From NCBI GenBank assembly GCA_022785125.1, contig JALFRA010000043.1, positions 104,600 through 168,599 of the forward strand: a DNA stretch of 64,000 nt. The letters run 5' to 3'. Position 1 is the stretch's first letter; every line of letters starts with the position of its first letter. Below, one piece after another: positions 22,797 to 30,950 of this stretch. The notes under the pieces are model-generated. The model had not been told where the DNA came from. It was given only the letters and a program-made list of their open reading frames with translations, and made no database searches. Source of the DNA: Clostridiales bacterium (GTDB lineage Bacteria > Bacillota > Clostridia > Oscillospirales > Oscillospiraceae). The position numbers and the translations under genes were made by a program.

Positions 22797-24896
22797 TCAA
22801 CTGCGTCCGCTGACCGCATGAAAGACGGCCACCGAGCGGGGGCCCATCTGCAGTCCATTTCCGCTGAACAGGGGGCCGGCGCCAAAGGGATCGGGGCAGG
22901 CGGTGTGGAGTACCAGGCTCCACCGCAGACCGGAGGGCAGCTCAGGCAGGCCCTGCCAGTGAGCCTCCCAGTGAGAATTGACTGCCAGCAGGATGAGGTC
23001 GTCGGCGGTATCATCCTGGTTACGGCCGGTAAAGAGCACCCCGATTTGCCGGGTCTGCTCGTCTATCTTGGCATTCCAGGCCACGCCGTTGTGGAGGGAG
23101 ACGGAAGGCCAGCCGCACCGGGCGGGGGCGGTTTCTCCGCGGATAATGGGGTGGGCTTTGCGGAAGACGATCATTTGGGAGACAAACTGGAAAAGATCTT
23201 TATGTGATTCAAGCCGGGACCAGTCCAGCCAGGAGATCTCGTTGTCCTGACAGTAGGCGTTATTGTTGCCGAACTGGGTGTTGGCAAACTCGTCCCCTGC
23301 CAGGAACATGGGGGTACCCCGGCTACACAGCAGCACGGCAAAGGCGTTTTTCATCAGCCGGTCACGGAGGGACAGCACCGCCGGGTCCCCGGTATCCCCC
23401 TCCACACCGCAGTTCCAGCTGTTGTTGTCGTTGGCCCCGTCAGTGTTGCCCCAGCCATTGGCCTCGTTGTGCTTGACGTCGTAAGAGTACAGGTCGTACA
23501 GGGTAAAGCCGTCGTGGCAGGTGAGGAAGTTCACCGAGGCGTTCTGCCGCTGGGAGGGGGGATAGAGGTCGGCAGAACCGGTAATGCGCTGGACTGCTGC
23601 CCAGGCCAAGCCGCTGTCTCCCTTCAGGAAGCAGCGCAGGTCGTCCCGGTACTTGCCGTTCCACTCGGCCCACCGGTTCCAGGAGGGGAAGGAGCCCACC
23701 TGGTACAGCCCACCGGCATCCCAGGCCTCGGCAATCAGCTTGACCCGGCCCAGGATGGGATCGAAGGCCAGGCTCTCCAGCAGGGGCGGCTCGGACAGGG
23801 GAGCGCCGTCGGTGTCCCGGCCCAGAATGGAGGCCAGATCGAACCGGAACCCGTCCACCCGGTACTCCACCACCCAGTACCGCAGGCAGTCCAGAATGAA
23901 CTGCCGCACCACCGGATGGTTGCAGTTGAGGGTATTGCCCACTCCGGAGAAATTATAATACTTGCCGTCGGGGGTGAGCATATAATAGATGTTGTTGTCC
24001 AGACCCTTGAAGGAGAAGAAGGGACCCTGCTCATTGCCCTCGGCGGTGTGGTTGACCACCACGTCCAGAATGACCTCGATGCCGTGCTCATTTAAAGTGC
24101 GAATCAAGTGCTTGAGCTGGGTACCCTCATGATTGAATTCCGGGGTGGCGGTGTAGCTGGTGTTGGGGGCGAAGAAACAGACGGTGTTGTAGCCCCAGTA
24201 GTTGAGCAGCTGCCTGCCGTCCACGATACGCTCGTCCGCCATCTCGTCAAACTCGAAGATGGGCATCAGTTCCACTGTGTTGACTCCCAGCTCCAGCAGA
24301 TAGGGCAGCTTCTCCAGCAGACCCTCAAAGGTGCCGGGATGCTTGACGCCGGAGGAGGGATGCTGGGTAAAGCCCCGGACGTGGGTCTCATAAATGATCA
24401 TATCCCGGAAGGGGAGATGGGGGTCATGGAAGCCTCCCCAGTCGAAGATGTCCTCCACCACCCGGGCATGGTAGGAGCAGCCTGGAGTCTGGTTGCTGCC
24501 CCACACGCTCTGCCCCGTGACCGCCCGGGCATAGGGGTCCAGCAGGTACTTGGTCTTGTCGAAGAGCAGGCCCCGCTCCGGGTCATTGGGACCGTCCATC
24601 CGATAAGCATATTCGATCTCGTGGATGTCCAGGTCAAAGACCATCATGGAGAAGGTGTTGCCGATGCGGAAGTGCTCCGGGAAGGGAAGAATGGCAAAGG
24701 GCTCCTGCTGGGTGCGGCGGAAGAGACACAGTTCGCAGTAGGTGGCGTTGATGGAGTGGATGGTGAAACTGACCCCGCCAGGCACCACGTTGGCGCCGTT
24801 CAGCAGAAAAAGACCGGGCCGCACCCGGAAGCCGGAGATGTTGTTGGTGGCGGCCAGGGGTTTGGCGGGCAGCAGTGGGGTAGGCTTTGGGACCAT
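22797..24896 (-). CDS. glgX: Glycogen debranching enzyme (GH13, GlgX/isoamylase type)
   Basis: A 699-residue enzyme cleaving alpha-1,6 branches of glycogen or limit dextrins. Order: an N-terminal carbohydrate-binding beta domain, the GH13 barrel with VVVNHTAEGN, nucleophile in RVDGFRFDLASI, acid/base Glu in LIAEAWDAGGLYQ and FLTCHDGFTLYD, and a C-terminal beta domain. The start is the ATG preceded by AAAGGAG. It converges on the IS remnant and purD. malQ at 47196 encodes the partner glucanotransferase for the same pathway. Confidence 0.94.
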   Translation of the reverse strand: MVPKPTPLLPAKPLAATNNISGFRVRPGLFLLNGANVVPGGVSFTIHSINATYCELCLFRRTQQEPFAILPFPEHFRIGNTFSMMVFDLDIHEIEYAYRMDGPNDPERGLLFDKTKYLLDPYARAVTGQSVWGSNQTPGCSYHARVVEDIFDWGGFHDPHLPFRDMIIYETHVRGFTQHPSSGVKHPGTFEGLLEKLPYLLELGVNTVELMPIFEFDEMADERIVDGRQLLNYWGYNTVCFFAPNTSYTATPEFNHEGTQLKHLIRTLNEHGIEVILDVVVNHTAEGNEQGPFFSFKGLDNNIYYMLTPDGKYYNFSGVGNTLNCNHPVVRQFILDCLRYWVVEYRVDGFRFDLASILGRDTDGAPLSEPPLLESLAFDPILGRVKLIAEAWDAGGLYQVGSFPSWNRWAEWNGKYRDDLRCFLKGDSGLAWAAVQRITGSADLYPPSQRQNASVNFLTCHDGFTLYDLYSYDVKHNEANGWGNTDGANDNNSWNCGVEGDTGDPAVLSLRDRLMKNAFAVLLCSRGTPMFLAGDEFANTQFGNNNAYCQDNEISWLDWSRLESHKDLFQFVSQMIVFRKAHPIIRGETAPARCGWPSVSLHNGVAWNAKIDEQTRQIGVLFTGRNQDDTADDLILLAVNSHWEAHWQGLPELPSGLRWSLVLHTACPDPFGAGPLFSGNGLQMGPRSVAVFHAVSGRS

Positions 24897-24911
24897 GGGA
24901 AAGTCTCCTTT

Positions 24912-24952
24912 GAAAAAGAGGGGCGCTGCATCGATGTGCAGCGCCCCTGCTT
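24912..24952 (-). terminator. Terminator downstream of the hydratase gene
   Basis: An 11-bp stem GGGGCGCTGCA/TGCAGCGCCCC at 24920-24947 followed on the minus strand by CTCTTTTTC. It lies just after the duplicated hydratase tail, suggesting that the tail copy marks the original gene end. Confidence 0.75.
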
Positions 24953-25003
24953 TTATTTGGCGTAGTAGTTGATGAGGCGGCCTGCCAGAACGATATCCCG
25001 CGC
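24953..25003 (-). pseudogene. Orphan second copy of the hydratase 3' end
   Basis: Fifty-one bases match the last 51 bases of the hydratase gene at 25142-25192 (43 identical by eye), and on the minus strand encode RDIVLAGRLINYYAK then stop; the live gene ends RDIVLAGCLINYYAK in its related frame. The copy lies beyond repeat B and directly before the terminator. It appears to be the old gene end, separated by insertion of the repeat with a renewed 3' end, or else a local duplication. Confidence 0.75.
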
Positions 25004-25051
25004 GCCCCACGGAGCGGGCTCCGTGGGGGCCCCAAGGCGGATCTGATCTGC

Positions 25052-25125
25052 TGGGGCGAAGTGAATTCGCCCCGCATCAAGGTTTTGCCTACGGCAAAAC
25101 GCTTGGTACGCCGCATATGAGGCGG
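25052..25125 (-). repeat. Palindromic intergenic repeat, copy B
   Basis: Reads GGGGCGAA/GTGAATTCGCCCC, then a GGTTTTGCC/GGCAAAAC hairpin, then GGTACGCCGCATATGAGGCG on the plus strand, matching copies A and C. Inverted GATATCCCGC/GCGGGATATC sequences stand on its two sides, and directly repeated hydratase 3' ends flank it. Confidence 0.65.
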
Positions 25126-25141
25126 GGAAGAGCGGGATATC

Positions 25142-27388
25142 TTACTTGGCGTAATAATTGATCAAACAGCCTGCCAGAACGATATCCCGCTCTTCGCGGG
25201 TCATGCCGGGCAGCTTCAGGGTGACGGTGTGCTCCGTGCCGTTCTGGATGAGGACGGCGGGGATCACGTCGGCGCCGCTGTCCAGGGCGGTGCGGACGCC
25301 GGGGATGTACAGCTTATCGCCGGGCTGGATATTCCAGTCCTTTACCTCCTCGTTGATAAAGGGAAGCATACCCCAGTTCACCACGTTGGAGCGATAGCGC
25401 TTGGTGGCGTACTCGGCGGCCAGGTTGGCAACACCGCCCAGCACACGCTGGCAGGAGGCGGCCTGCTCACGGGCGGAGCCGTCGCCGGGCTTGAGGGCCA
25501 TGACCAGGGAACCCAGGCCGGTGTTGGCGGGATCGTGGCCCATCATGGCCTCCTGTACCTCGGGAGCACCGGGATTGGTGCGGCGCAGGCGTTCCACCGC
25601 CAGCACCTCCTTGGCCCGGGGCACATACTGGGGGTCCTTCCGGCTCAGAGCAAACTCGGACAGCTTGATGGGGTTGGAGCGGTAGGAGGAGGTCTCGCCG
25701 GAGGGGATCAGCTCGTCGGTGGTGGTGACGGGATCATAGATGGCGGAGCACACGGTGAGCAGCAGGTTGTCGGGCAGAGCCACCTGCTCCGGCCAGTCGG
25801 CGATGTTGGGGCCAAAGACCAGCTCCTGGTTGGGATCGGACTTGCCCACGCCGAAGTACACCCGGGCTTTGTAGGGGGTGTCGTCATAGGCGAAGGGTTC
25901 CACGGCAGGATCAACCGGGGCGTTGGGCAGCTCGTCGGCTCCGGTGAGTGCGCCGCCGTTGAGGGCGGTGGCGGCGATGGATCGGGCGTCCATCAGAGCC
26001 ACATAGGACACCTGACCGTCGGAGGGCTTGGAGCCCTCCCGGTTGGGGAAGTTACGGGTGGAGTGGCGGATGGAGAAGGCCCCGTTGGCGGGCACGTCGC
26101 CGGCGCCAAAGCAGGGACCGCAGAAGCAGGAGCGGATGGAGGCGCCAGCCGCCATCAGGGAGGCGATGTAGCCCCGGCGGGTCAGCTCCAGGTTGACGGG
26201 CTGGCTGGTGGGATAGACGGACAGCCAGAAGGCGTCGGAGCCAATGGCGTGGCCGTCCAGCACCTGGGCCGCCCGGACGATGTTCTGATAGGTGCCGCCG
26301 GAGCAGCCGGCGATGACGCCCTGGTCCACCATGAACTTGCCGTCCACGATCTTGTCCAGCAGGGAGGCGGGCTTGCTCTTCAGCTTCAGCTGGTGCATGG
26401 TGTCCTCGTCCACCTGGTGGAGGAGGTCGGCCATATTCTCCTTGAACTCCTGAATGGTGTAGGCGTTGGAGGGATGGAAGGGCAGAGCGATCATGGGACG
26501 GATCTTGTCCAGCTCCACATGAATGACGCCGTCATAGTAGGCGCCGTCGGCGGGAGCCTGGGGCTTGAACTCGCCGCCGCGGCCCAGCACCGCCAGGTGA
26601 TCCTTCAGAGTGTCGTCGGCCACCCACACGGAGGACAGACAGGTGGTCTCGGTGGTCATGACGTCGATGCCGGAGCGGTAGTCCATGGACAGGCTCTGCA
26701 CGCCGGGACCGAAGAACTCCATGACGGCGTTCTTGACGGTGCCGTCCTTGAAGGTGGAGCGGATGAGCTCCAGAGCCACGTCCTGGGGACCCACGCCGGG
26801 AATGGGGGCGCCGGTGAGGTAGATGGCAATGACCCTGGGATAGCTGATGTTGTAGGTCTTTTCCAGCAGCTGCCGGGCCAGCTCGGGACCGCCCTCACCG
26901 ATGGCCATGCTGCCGTAGGCGCCGTAGCGGGTGTGGGAGTCGGAGCCCAGGAGCATCTTGCCGGGGGCGGCGTACCGCTCTCTCATATAGGAGTGGATGA
27001 CGCTCTGGTGGGCGGGGACAAACTCACCGCCGTACTTTTTGGCGGCGGACAGGCCGAACACATGGTCGTCCTCGTTGATGGTGCCGCCCACGGCGCACAG
27101 GGAATTGTGGCAGTTGGTGAGCACATAGGGGAGCGGGAACTCCTTCATGCCGGAGGCCCGGGCAGTCTGGATGATGCCAACGTAGGTGATGTCATGGGAG
27201 GCCATGGCGTCAAACTTGATGGCCAGACTGTCCATAGAATCGCTGGTGTTGTGGGCCTTCAGAATGGAATAGGCCATGGTGCCCTTCTTTGCCTCCTCGG
27301 GAGCGGGCAGGCCGGCGGCGGGGCCGTCCTGGACAGGCACAAAGGCGTTGTTTTTATAATAGACGCCCTGACGGGTGATGTTCAGCAT
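25142..27388 (-). CDS. Aconitase-superfamily hydratase (YbhJ-like)
   Basis: A 748-residue cytoplasmic Fe-S hydratase. The cluster cysteines are seen in IAGCSGGTYQN and SCFCGPCFGAGD; other aconitase motifs are LLGSDSHTRYGAYG and FSIRHSTRNFPNREGS. It is closer to the bacterial hydratase/YbhJ branch than to classical AcnA/AcnB, so citrate-isocitrate activity is not assured. GGAGGGAATACT precedes the ATG. The 3' end is partly duplicated downstream, beyond repeat B. It is transcribed alone. Confidence 0.85.
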   Translation of the reverse strand: MLNITRQGVYYKNNAFVPVQDGPAAGLPAPEEAKKGTMAYSILKAHNTSDSMDSLAIKFDAMASHDITYVGIIQTARASGMKEFPLPYVLTNCHNSLCAVGGTINEDDHVFGLSAAKKYGGEFVPAHQSVIHSYMRERYAAPGKMLLGSDSHTRYGAYGSMAIGEGGPELARQLLEKTYNISYPRVIAIYLTGAPIPGVGPQDVALELIRSTFKDGTVKNAVMEFFGPGVQSLSMDYRSGIDVMTTETTCLSSVWVADDTLKDHLAVLGRGGEFKPQAPADGAYYDGVIHVELDKIRPMIALPFHPSNAYTIQEFKENMADLLHQVDEDTMHQLKLKSKPASLLDKIVDGKFMVDQGVIAGCSGGTYQNIVRAAQVLDGHAIGSDAFWLSVYPTSQPVNLELTRRGYIASLMAAGASIRSCFCGPCFGAGDVPANGAFSIRHSTRNFPNREGSKPSDGQVSYVALMDARSIAATALNGGALTGADELPNAPVDPAVEPFAYDDTPYKARVYFGVGKSDPNQELVFGPNIADWPEQVALPDNLLLTVCSAIYDPVTTTDELIPSGETSSYRSNPIKLSEFALSRKDPQYVPRAKEVLAVERLRRTNPGAPEVQEAMMGHDPANTGLGSLVMALKPGDGSAREQAASCQRVLGGVANLAAEYATKRYRSNVVNWGMLPFINEEVKDWNIQPGDKLYIPGVRTALDSGADVIPAVLIQNGTEHTVTLKLPGMTREERDIVLAGCLINYYAK

Positions 27389-27421
27389 AGTATTCCCTCC
27401 GATGCTCTTGAATTATCTTTC

Positions 27422-27450
27422 ATCATACCAACTTTTTCTTGCAAGTGCAA
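27422..27450 (-). promoter_or_regulatory. Hydratase promoter
   Basis: On the minus strand TTGCAC, 17 bases, TATGAT, about 35 bases upstream of the hydratase ATG. Confidence 0.65.
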
Positions 27451-27512
27451 GAGCTTTATCCGTCATTTTGTGGAGGGCGAAATTTATGTCAACTTTTTCT
27501 GGCGGTGTTTTC

Positions 27513-27542
27513 TTGACGGCTATATGGGAAATAGGATAAAAT
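27513..27542 (+). promoter_or_regulatory. Promoter of the amidase gene
   Basis: TTGACG, an 18-base spacer and TAAAAT, ending 37 bases before the amidase start. Confidence 0.55.
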
Positions 27543-27579
27543 ATGTCGAAGATATCCCAGTTCTGGCAAGGAGCATACC

Positions 27580-29085
27580 ATGAAGAAACGTATTTTTACG
27601 CTGTTTTTGCTGCTGACGGTGGCAGTGGGGCTGCTGCCGGCCGCTATGGCGGCGGGGACGGAGCAAATCACCGTCCGGTTTTATGATGAGGTGAGCCAGC
27701 GCTACAGTGAACCCACGGTAACCGATCGTGTCAATCTGACTCTGGATGGGGAAGCGTTAATACCGGAGGATGTGCCGGCGCTGGCGTATTATCCGGAGGG
27801 GAGCACCAACGGTCGTACCTTGGTGCCTGTCCGGCTTATCTCCGAGGCCCTGGACGCTGCCGTGACCTGGGTACCCGAAACCCGGCAGATCATCATCCTG
27901 CGGGAGGAGAACACCATTGTACTGACGGCAGGCAGCGCCACGGCCCTGGTGGACGGCCAGGCGGTGGAGCTGCCCGACGGAGTGCCTGCCGGCGGCGTTA
28001 TGTGGGATGGTAAGGAGAGTACCATGGTACCCCTCCGCTTTGTGTCCGAGCAGCTGGGGGCCGGCGTAGAATGGGTGGGGGAGACGGCTACAGTAGCCAT
28101 TACCTCTCCGGAGGAGCCTCAGCAGCCTGACCCCACCCAGCCCCAGGAGGCAGATCTGGGATGGATCACCGAATTGTCCTTTGATGAGGAGAAGCAGACC
28201 CTTACCATCACCGCCGACCATGCGCCCAAGTACCGCATTGTGGACCTGGGGGACCGGGTGGCCATAGACTTGCTGGGGGCGGTGTACGCACCGGCGGTGG
28301 GGAAGGAACTGACCCTTCAGGTGGAGAGCGACGCCATTGAGAAGATTCGCTGCTCCCAGCACGGGGATAATCTGGGTTACGGGTATCCCCACACCTTGCG
28401 GGTGGTGCTGGATCTGGCCTCCGGCGTCAGCTATGCCCAGCATCTGTCTGTGTCTGCCGGTGAGAATCAGGTGCGGGTCAGCGTTACCGATGTGCCGGAG
28501 CAGCCGGAGGTACCGCCTCTGGACCCGAGCAAGATCACCATTGCCATCGACCCCGGCCACGGCGGCAATCAGCCGGGCGCGGTCTACCCCGATGAAAACG
28601 GAAATGATGTAAAGGAAAAGGAGCTGACCCTGCCCATGTCCCTGATGCTGGCGGAGATCCTGGAGGAACGGGGGTATAACGTGGTGCTTACCCGGACCGG
28701 GGACGACTCAGTGAGCCTGGCCGACCGGGCTAAAATGGCCAATGCCGCCCAGGCGGAGGTCTTTGTCAGCATCCACTGCAACGCCCTGGACCGGACGGAT
28801 TATGAGGGGATCTTTACCTATTATTTTCCCAAGAGCACCCGGGGCGAGGCCTTGGCCAAGCAGGTGCAGGCCGGGGTGGTAGCCGCCACCGGCGGCATCG
28901 GGCGGGGCACCCCCTCCGCCAATTTCCAGGTGCTGCGGGAGACCACCATGCCGGCCGTGTTGGTGGAAACCGGATTCATGACCCACCCGGGAGAACTGGC
29001 CCGGCTGTGTGATCCTGATTACCAGCAAAAGATCGCTCAGGGCATTGCCGACGGTGTGGAGGCCTATCTGAAGGCCGGGACATAA
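27580..29085 (+). CDS. Secreted N-acetylmuramoyl-L-alanine amidase
   Basis: A 501-residue cell-wall hydrolase cutting the bond between MurNAc and L-Ala. Signal peptide MKKRIFTLFLLLTVAVGLL ending near AMA-AG; copper amine oxidase-like stalk repeats around residues 70-170 (LVPVRLISEALDAAVTWV and VPLRFVSEQLGAGVEWVG); an AMIN-like region to about 305; then the Amidase_3 domain with zinc ligands in IDPGHGG, the Glu of KEKELTLPM, FVSIHCNA, and the catalytic Glu in VETGFM. Monocistronic with a strong terminator. Confidence 0.93.
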   Translation: MKKRIFTLFLLLTVAVGLLPAAMAAGTEQITVRFYDEVSQRYSEPTVTDRVNLTLDGEALIPEDVPALAYYPEGSTNGRTLVPVRLISEALDAAVTWVPETRQIIILREENTIVLTAGSATALVDGQAVELPDGVPAGGVMWDGKESTMVPLRFVSEQLGAGVEWVGETATVAITSPEEPQQPDPTQPQEADLGWITELSFDEEKQTLTITADHAPKYRIVDLGDRVAIDLLGAVYAPAVGKELTLQVESDAIEKIRCSQHGDNLGYGYPHTLRVVLDLASGVSYAQHLSVSAGENQVRVSVTDVPEQPEVPPLDPSKITIAIDPGHGGNQPGAVYPDENGNDVKEKELTLPMSLMLAEILEERGYNVVLTRTGDDSVSLADRAKMANAAQAEVFVSIHCNALDRTDYEGIFTYYFPKSTRGEALAKQVQAGVVAATGGIGRGTPSANFQVLRETTMPAVLVETGFMTHPGELARLCDPDYQQKIAQGIADGVEAYLKAGT

Positions 29086-29089
29086 CAAC

Positions 29090-29131
29090 AAAGCCGAGCC
29101 CCATCCGAAAAACCGGAGGGGGCTCGGCTTT
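29090..29131 (+). terminator. Terminator of the amidase gene
   Basis: A stem AAAGCCGAGCCCC/GGGGCTCGGCTTT with a loop of about 15 bases, starting five bases after the stop codon. Confidence 0.8.
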
Positions 29132-29160
29132 ATTGATGGAAAGGGAGCTGCTGACGGTGC

Positions 29161-29859
29161 TTACTGTACGGAACCGTCGGGAGCCACCACGGCCACCCGC
29201 ATGGGAAGGTCCTTCCCGCTGGCAGCCACGGCGTTCTGGACCGCCCGCTGAATGCCGCCGCAGCAGGGCACCGTCATGCGAACTACAGTGACGCTCTTTA
29301 CATCGTTGCCTGCCAGGATGGCGGTCAGTTTTTCAGTGTAATCCCCTTCGTCCAGCTTGGGACAGCCGATGAGGGTTACTCTGCCACGGATAAAATCCTG
29401 ATGGAAGTTGCCGTAGGCGTAGGCGGTGCAGTCGGCGGCAATGAGCAGATGGCAGCCGTCGAAGTAGGGGGCGTTGACAGGAGCCAGCTTGATCTGCACC
29501 GGCCACTGACGCAGCTGGCTGGGCGCCGGCCCAGTGCAGGGGGAGGGGGCAGCCTCACGGTGGATGGTCCGGCTCATGCTGCCGGGGCATCCGCAGGGCA
29601 GGGGAGCGGCGGCTGTCTCCTTGGCAGCTTTGGCCGCTAGCACAGCGGCGTGGTCGTAGGCGGGAGCCTCCCGCTCCTCGAAAGTGATGGCTCCGGTGGG
29701 GCAGGCGGGCAGACAGTCCCCCAGCCCGTCACAGTAGTCCTCCCGGGTCAGTTTGGCCTTGCCGTTCACCATCTCAATAGCGCCCTCGTGGCAGGCGGCG
29801 GCACACAGGCCGCAGCCGTTGCACAGTGCTTCATCAATTTTTATGATCTTGCGTTTCAT
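29161..29859 (-). CDS. Ferredoxin-like 4Fe-4S protein with Cys-rich C-terminal domain
   Basis: A 232-residue protein. The N-terminal ferredoxin domain has CNGCGLCAAAC and the variant CDGLGDCLPACP. A linker carries CGCPGSMSR. The C-terminal domain has several Cys (DGCHLLIAADC, LIGCPKLD, VPCCGGIQ) that could hold another cofactor. Proteins of this type occur in anaerobes beside redox enzymes, but the exact reaction is unknown and no partner gene is adjacent. Sited alone between two hairpins. Confidence 0.7.
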   Translation of the reverse strand: MKRKIIKIDEALCNGCGLCAAACHEGAIEMVNGKAKLTREDYCDGLGDCLPACPTGAITFEEREAPAYDHAAVLAAKAAKETAAAPLPCGCPGSMSRTIHREAAPSPCTGPAPSQLRQWPVQIKLAPVNAPYFDGCHLLIAADCTAYAYGNFHQDFIRGRVTLIGCPKLDEGDYTEKLTAILAGNDVKSVTVVRMTVPCCGGIQRAVQNAVAASGKDLPMRVAVVAPDGSVQ

Positions 29860-29943
29860 GGATCAACGCCTCCTTGTGATTGTATGAGACAAGCATACCA
29901 GAGTCGGAGGGTATGGTATGTTGCAGCAGCAACACAAATAGTA

Positions 29944-29978
29944 AAAAAGATGTCTGCGCATAGCGCAGACATCTTTTT
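29944..29978 (-). terminator. Terminator of ireB
   Basis: A 16-bp perfect stem AAAAAGATGTCTGCGC with loop ATA, T-rich on both strands, 14 bases past the ireB stop. Confidence 0.8.
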
Positions 29979-29992
29979 CTCGCAATCAGACA

Positions 29993-30241
29993 TCAATCCC
30001 TGAGATACTGCTTGACCAACTCCTGCAACAACTCGTCCCGGTCCAGTTTGCGGATAAGGGCCCGGGCGTTGTTGTAGTTGGTGATATAGGTCGGGTCCTC
30101 CGAGAGGATGTACCCCACGATCTGATTGATGGGGTTATATCCCTTCTCCTGAAGGGAGTTGTATACGGAGGTCAGCACCTCTTTGATCTCAGGATCTTTT
30201 TCATAGCGGATGCTGAATTTGCGAGTGTAATCGGTCTCCAT
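29993..30241 (-). CDS. IreB-family regulatory phosphoprotein (UPF0297)
   Basis: An 82-residue protein with the family core [20 protein letters not shown] and [20 protein letters not shown]. In Enterococcus, IreB is a substrate of the IreK kinase and limits cephalosporin resistance; the role here is by analogy. In many Firmicutes it precedes ruvX and alaS, but here it stands alone with a terminator. Confidence 0.93.
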   Translation of the reverse strand: METDYTRKFSIRYEKDPEIKEVLTSVYNSLQEKGYNPINQIVGYILSEDPTYITNYNNARALIRKLDRDELLQELVKQYLRD

Positions 30242-30482
30242 ACCTGTCGCACCTCCTGGTTCAATCTGCTTTCCATTGTAGCTGAAAATACCCGCGCTGT
30301 AAAGGGGGCGGGTGAAAATTTATCAATCTTTAAGATGTTGGAAAGAAAAATAACCCGGGAATGCAACCGTTGGGCAGATGCTGTGGTATTATGGATACCA
30401 GGGGCCTGGCGGGACCTTCGCTTATGGGCATGAGCGCGGGTGAAACCGGCGGTTCCCGGATGCCCACAAGGGAGGGAAAGCC

Positions 30483-30950
30483 ATGACAGATGAGAGGACT
30501 GCCCGGACGCAGATCGCCCGCTGGGGGGATATGGTGTGGCGGCTGGCCCTGGCCCGTACCCGCCATATCCAGGACAGTGAGGATGTGTTTCAGGAGGTGT
30601 TTGCCCGCTTTTTTCGCCACGAGGAGGAGCTGTACAGCGATGAACACCGGAAGGCCTGGCTCATTCGCTGTACCCTGAACTGCACCAATACCCTGTTGTC
30701 CGCCCGCTGGCGGACCCACCTGCCTCTGGAGGAGGCGGTAACTCAAGCCATGGAGCCCCAGGACCGGCAGGTCTATGAGGCGGTGCTGGCCCTGCCAAAA
30801 AAATACCGGACTGTAATCCACCTGCACTATTATGAAGGCTATTCGGTGGATGAGATCGCCGCCCTCACCGGAGCAAGGGCGGGTACAGTGAAAAGCTGGC
30901 TGTCCCGGGGGCGGGACAGGCTGGCGCAGGCACTGAAAGGAGACGAATGA
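30483..30950 (+). CDS. ECF-type RNA polymerase sigma factor coupled to a serpin
   Basis: A 155-residue sigma-70 family protein: region 2 in HIQDSEDVFQEVFARFF and KAWLIRCTLNCTNTLL, region 4 in LPKKYRTVIHLHYYEGYSVDEI with the recognition helix ARAGTVKSWLSRGRDRLAQAL. Its stop overlaps the start of the membrane-anchored serpin gene by four bases. That position is normally held by an anti-sigma factor, so the serpin's cytoplasmic tail is the likely regulator. The 5' leader has a GGGCAT/ATGCCC hairpin. Confidence 0.88.
   Translation: MTDERTARTQIARWGDMVWRLALARTRHIQDSEDVFQEVFARFFRHEEELYSDEHRKAWLIRCTLNCTNTLLSARWRTHLPLEEAVTQAMEPQDRQVYEAVLALPKKYRTVIHLHYYEGYSVDEIAALTGARAGTVKSWLSRGRDRLAQALKGDE

Noticed and set aside
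25229..27583. A 784-codon open frame antisense to the hydratase
   Set aside because: Shadow frame of a clear aconitase-family gene, with Gly/Val/His-rich low-complexity translation.
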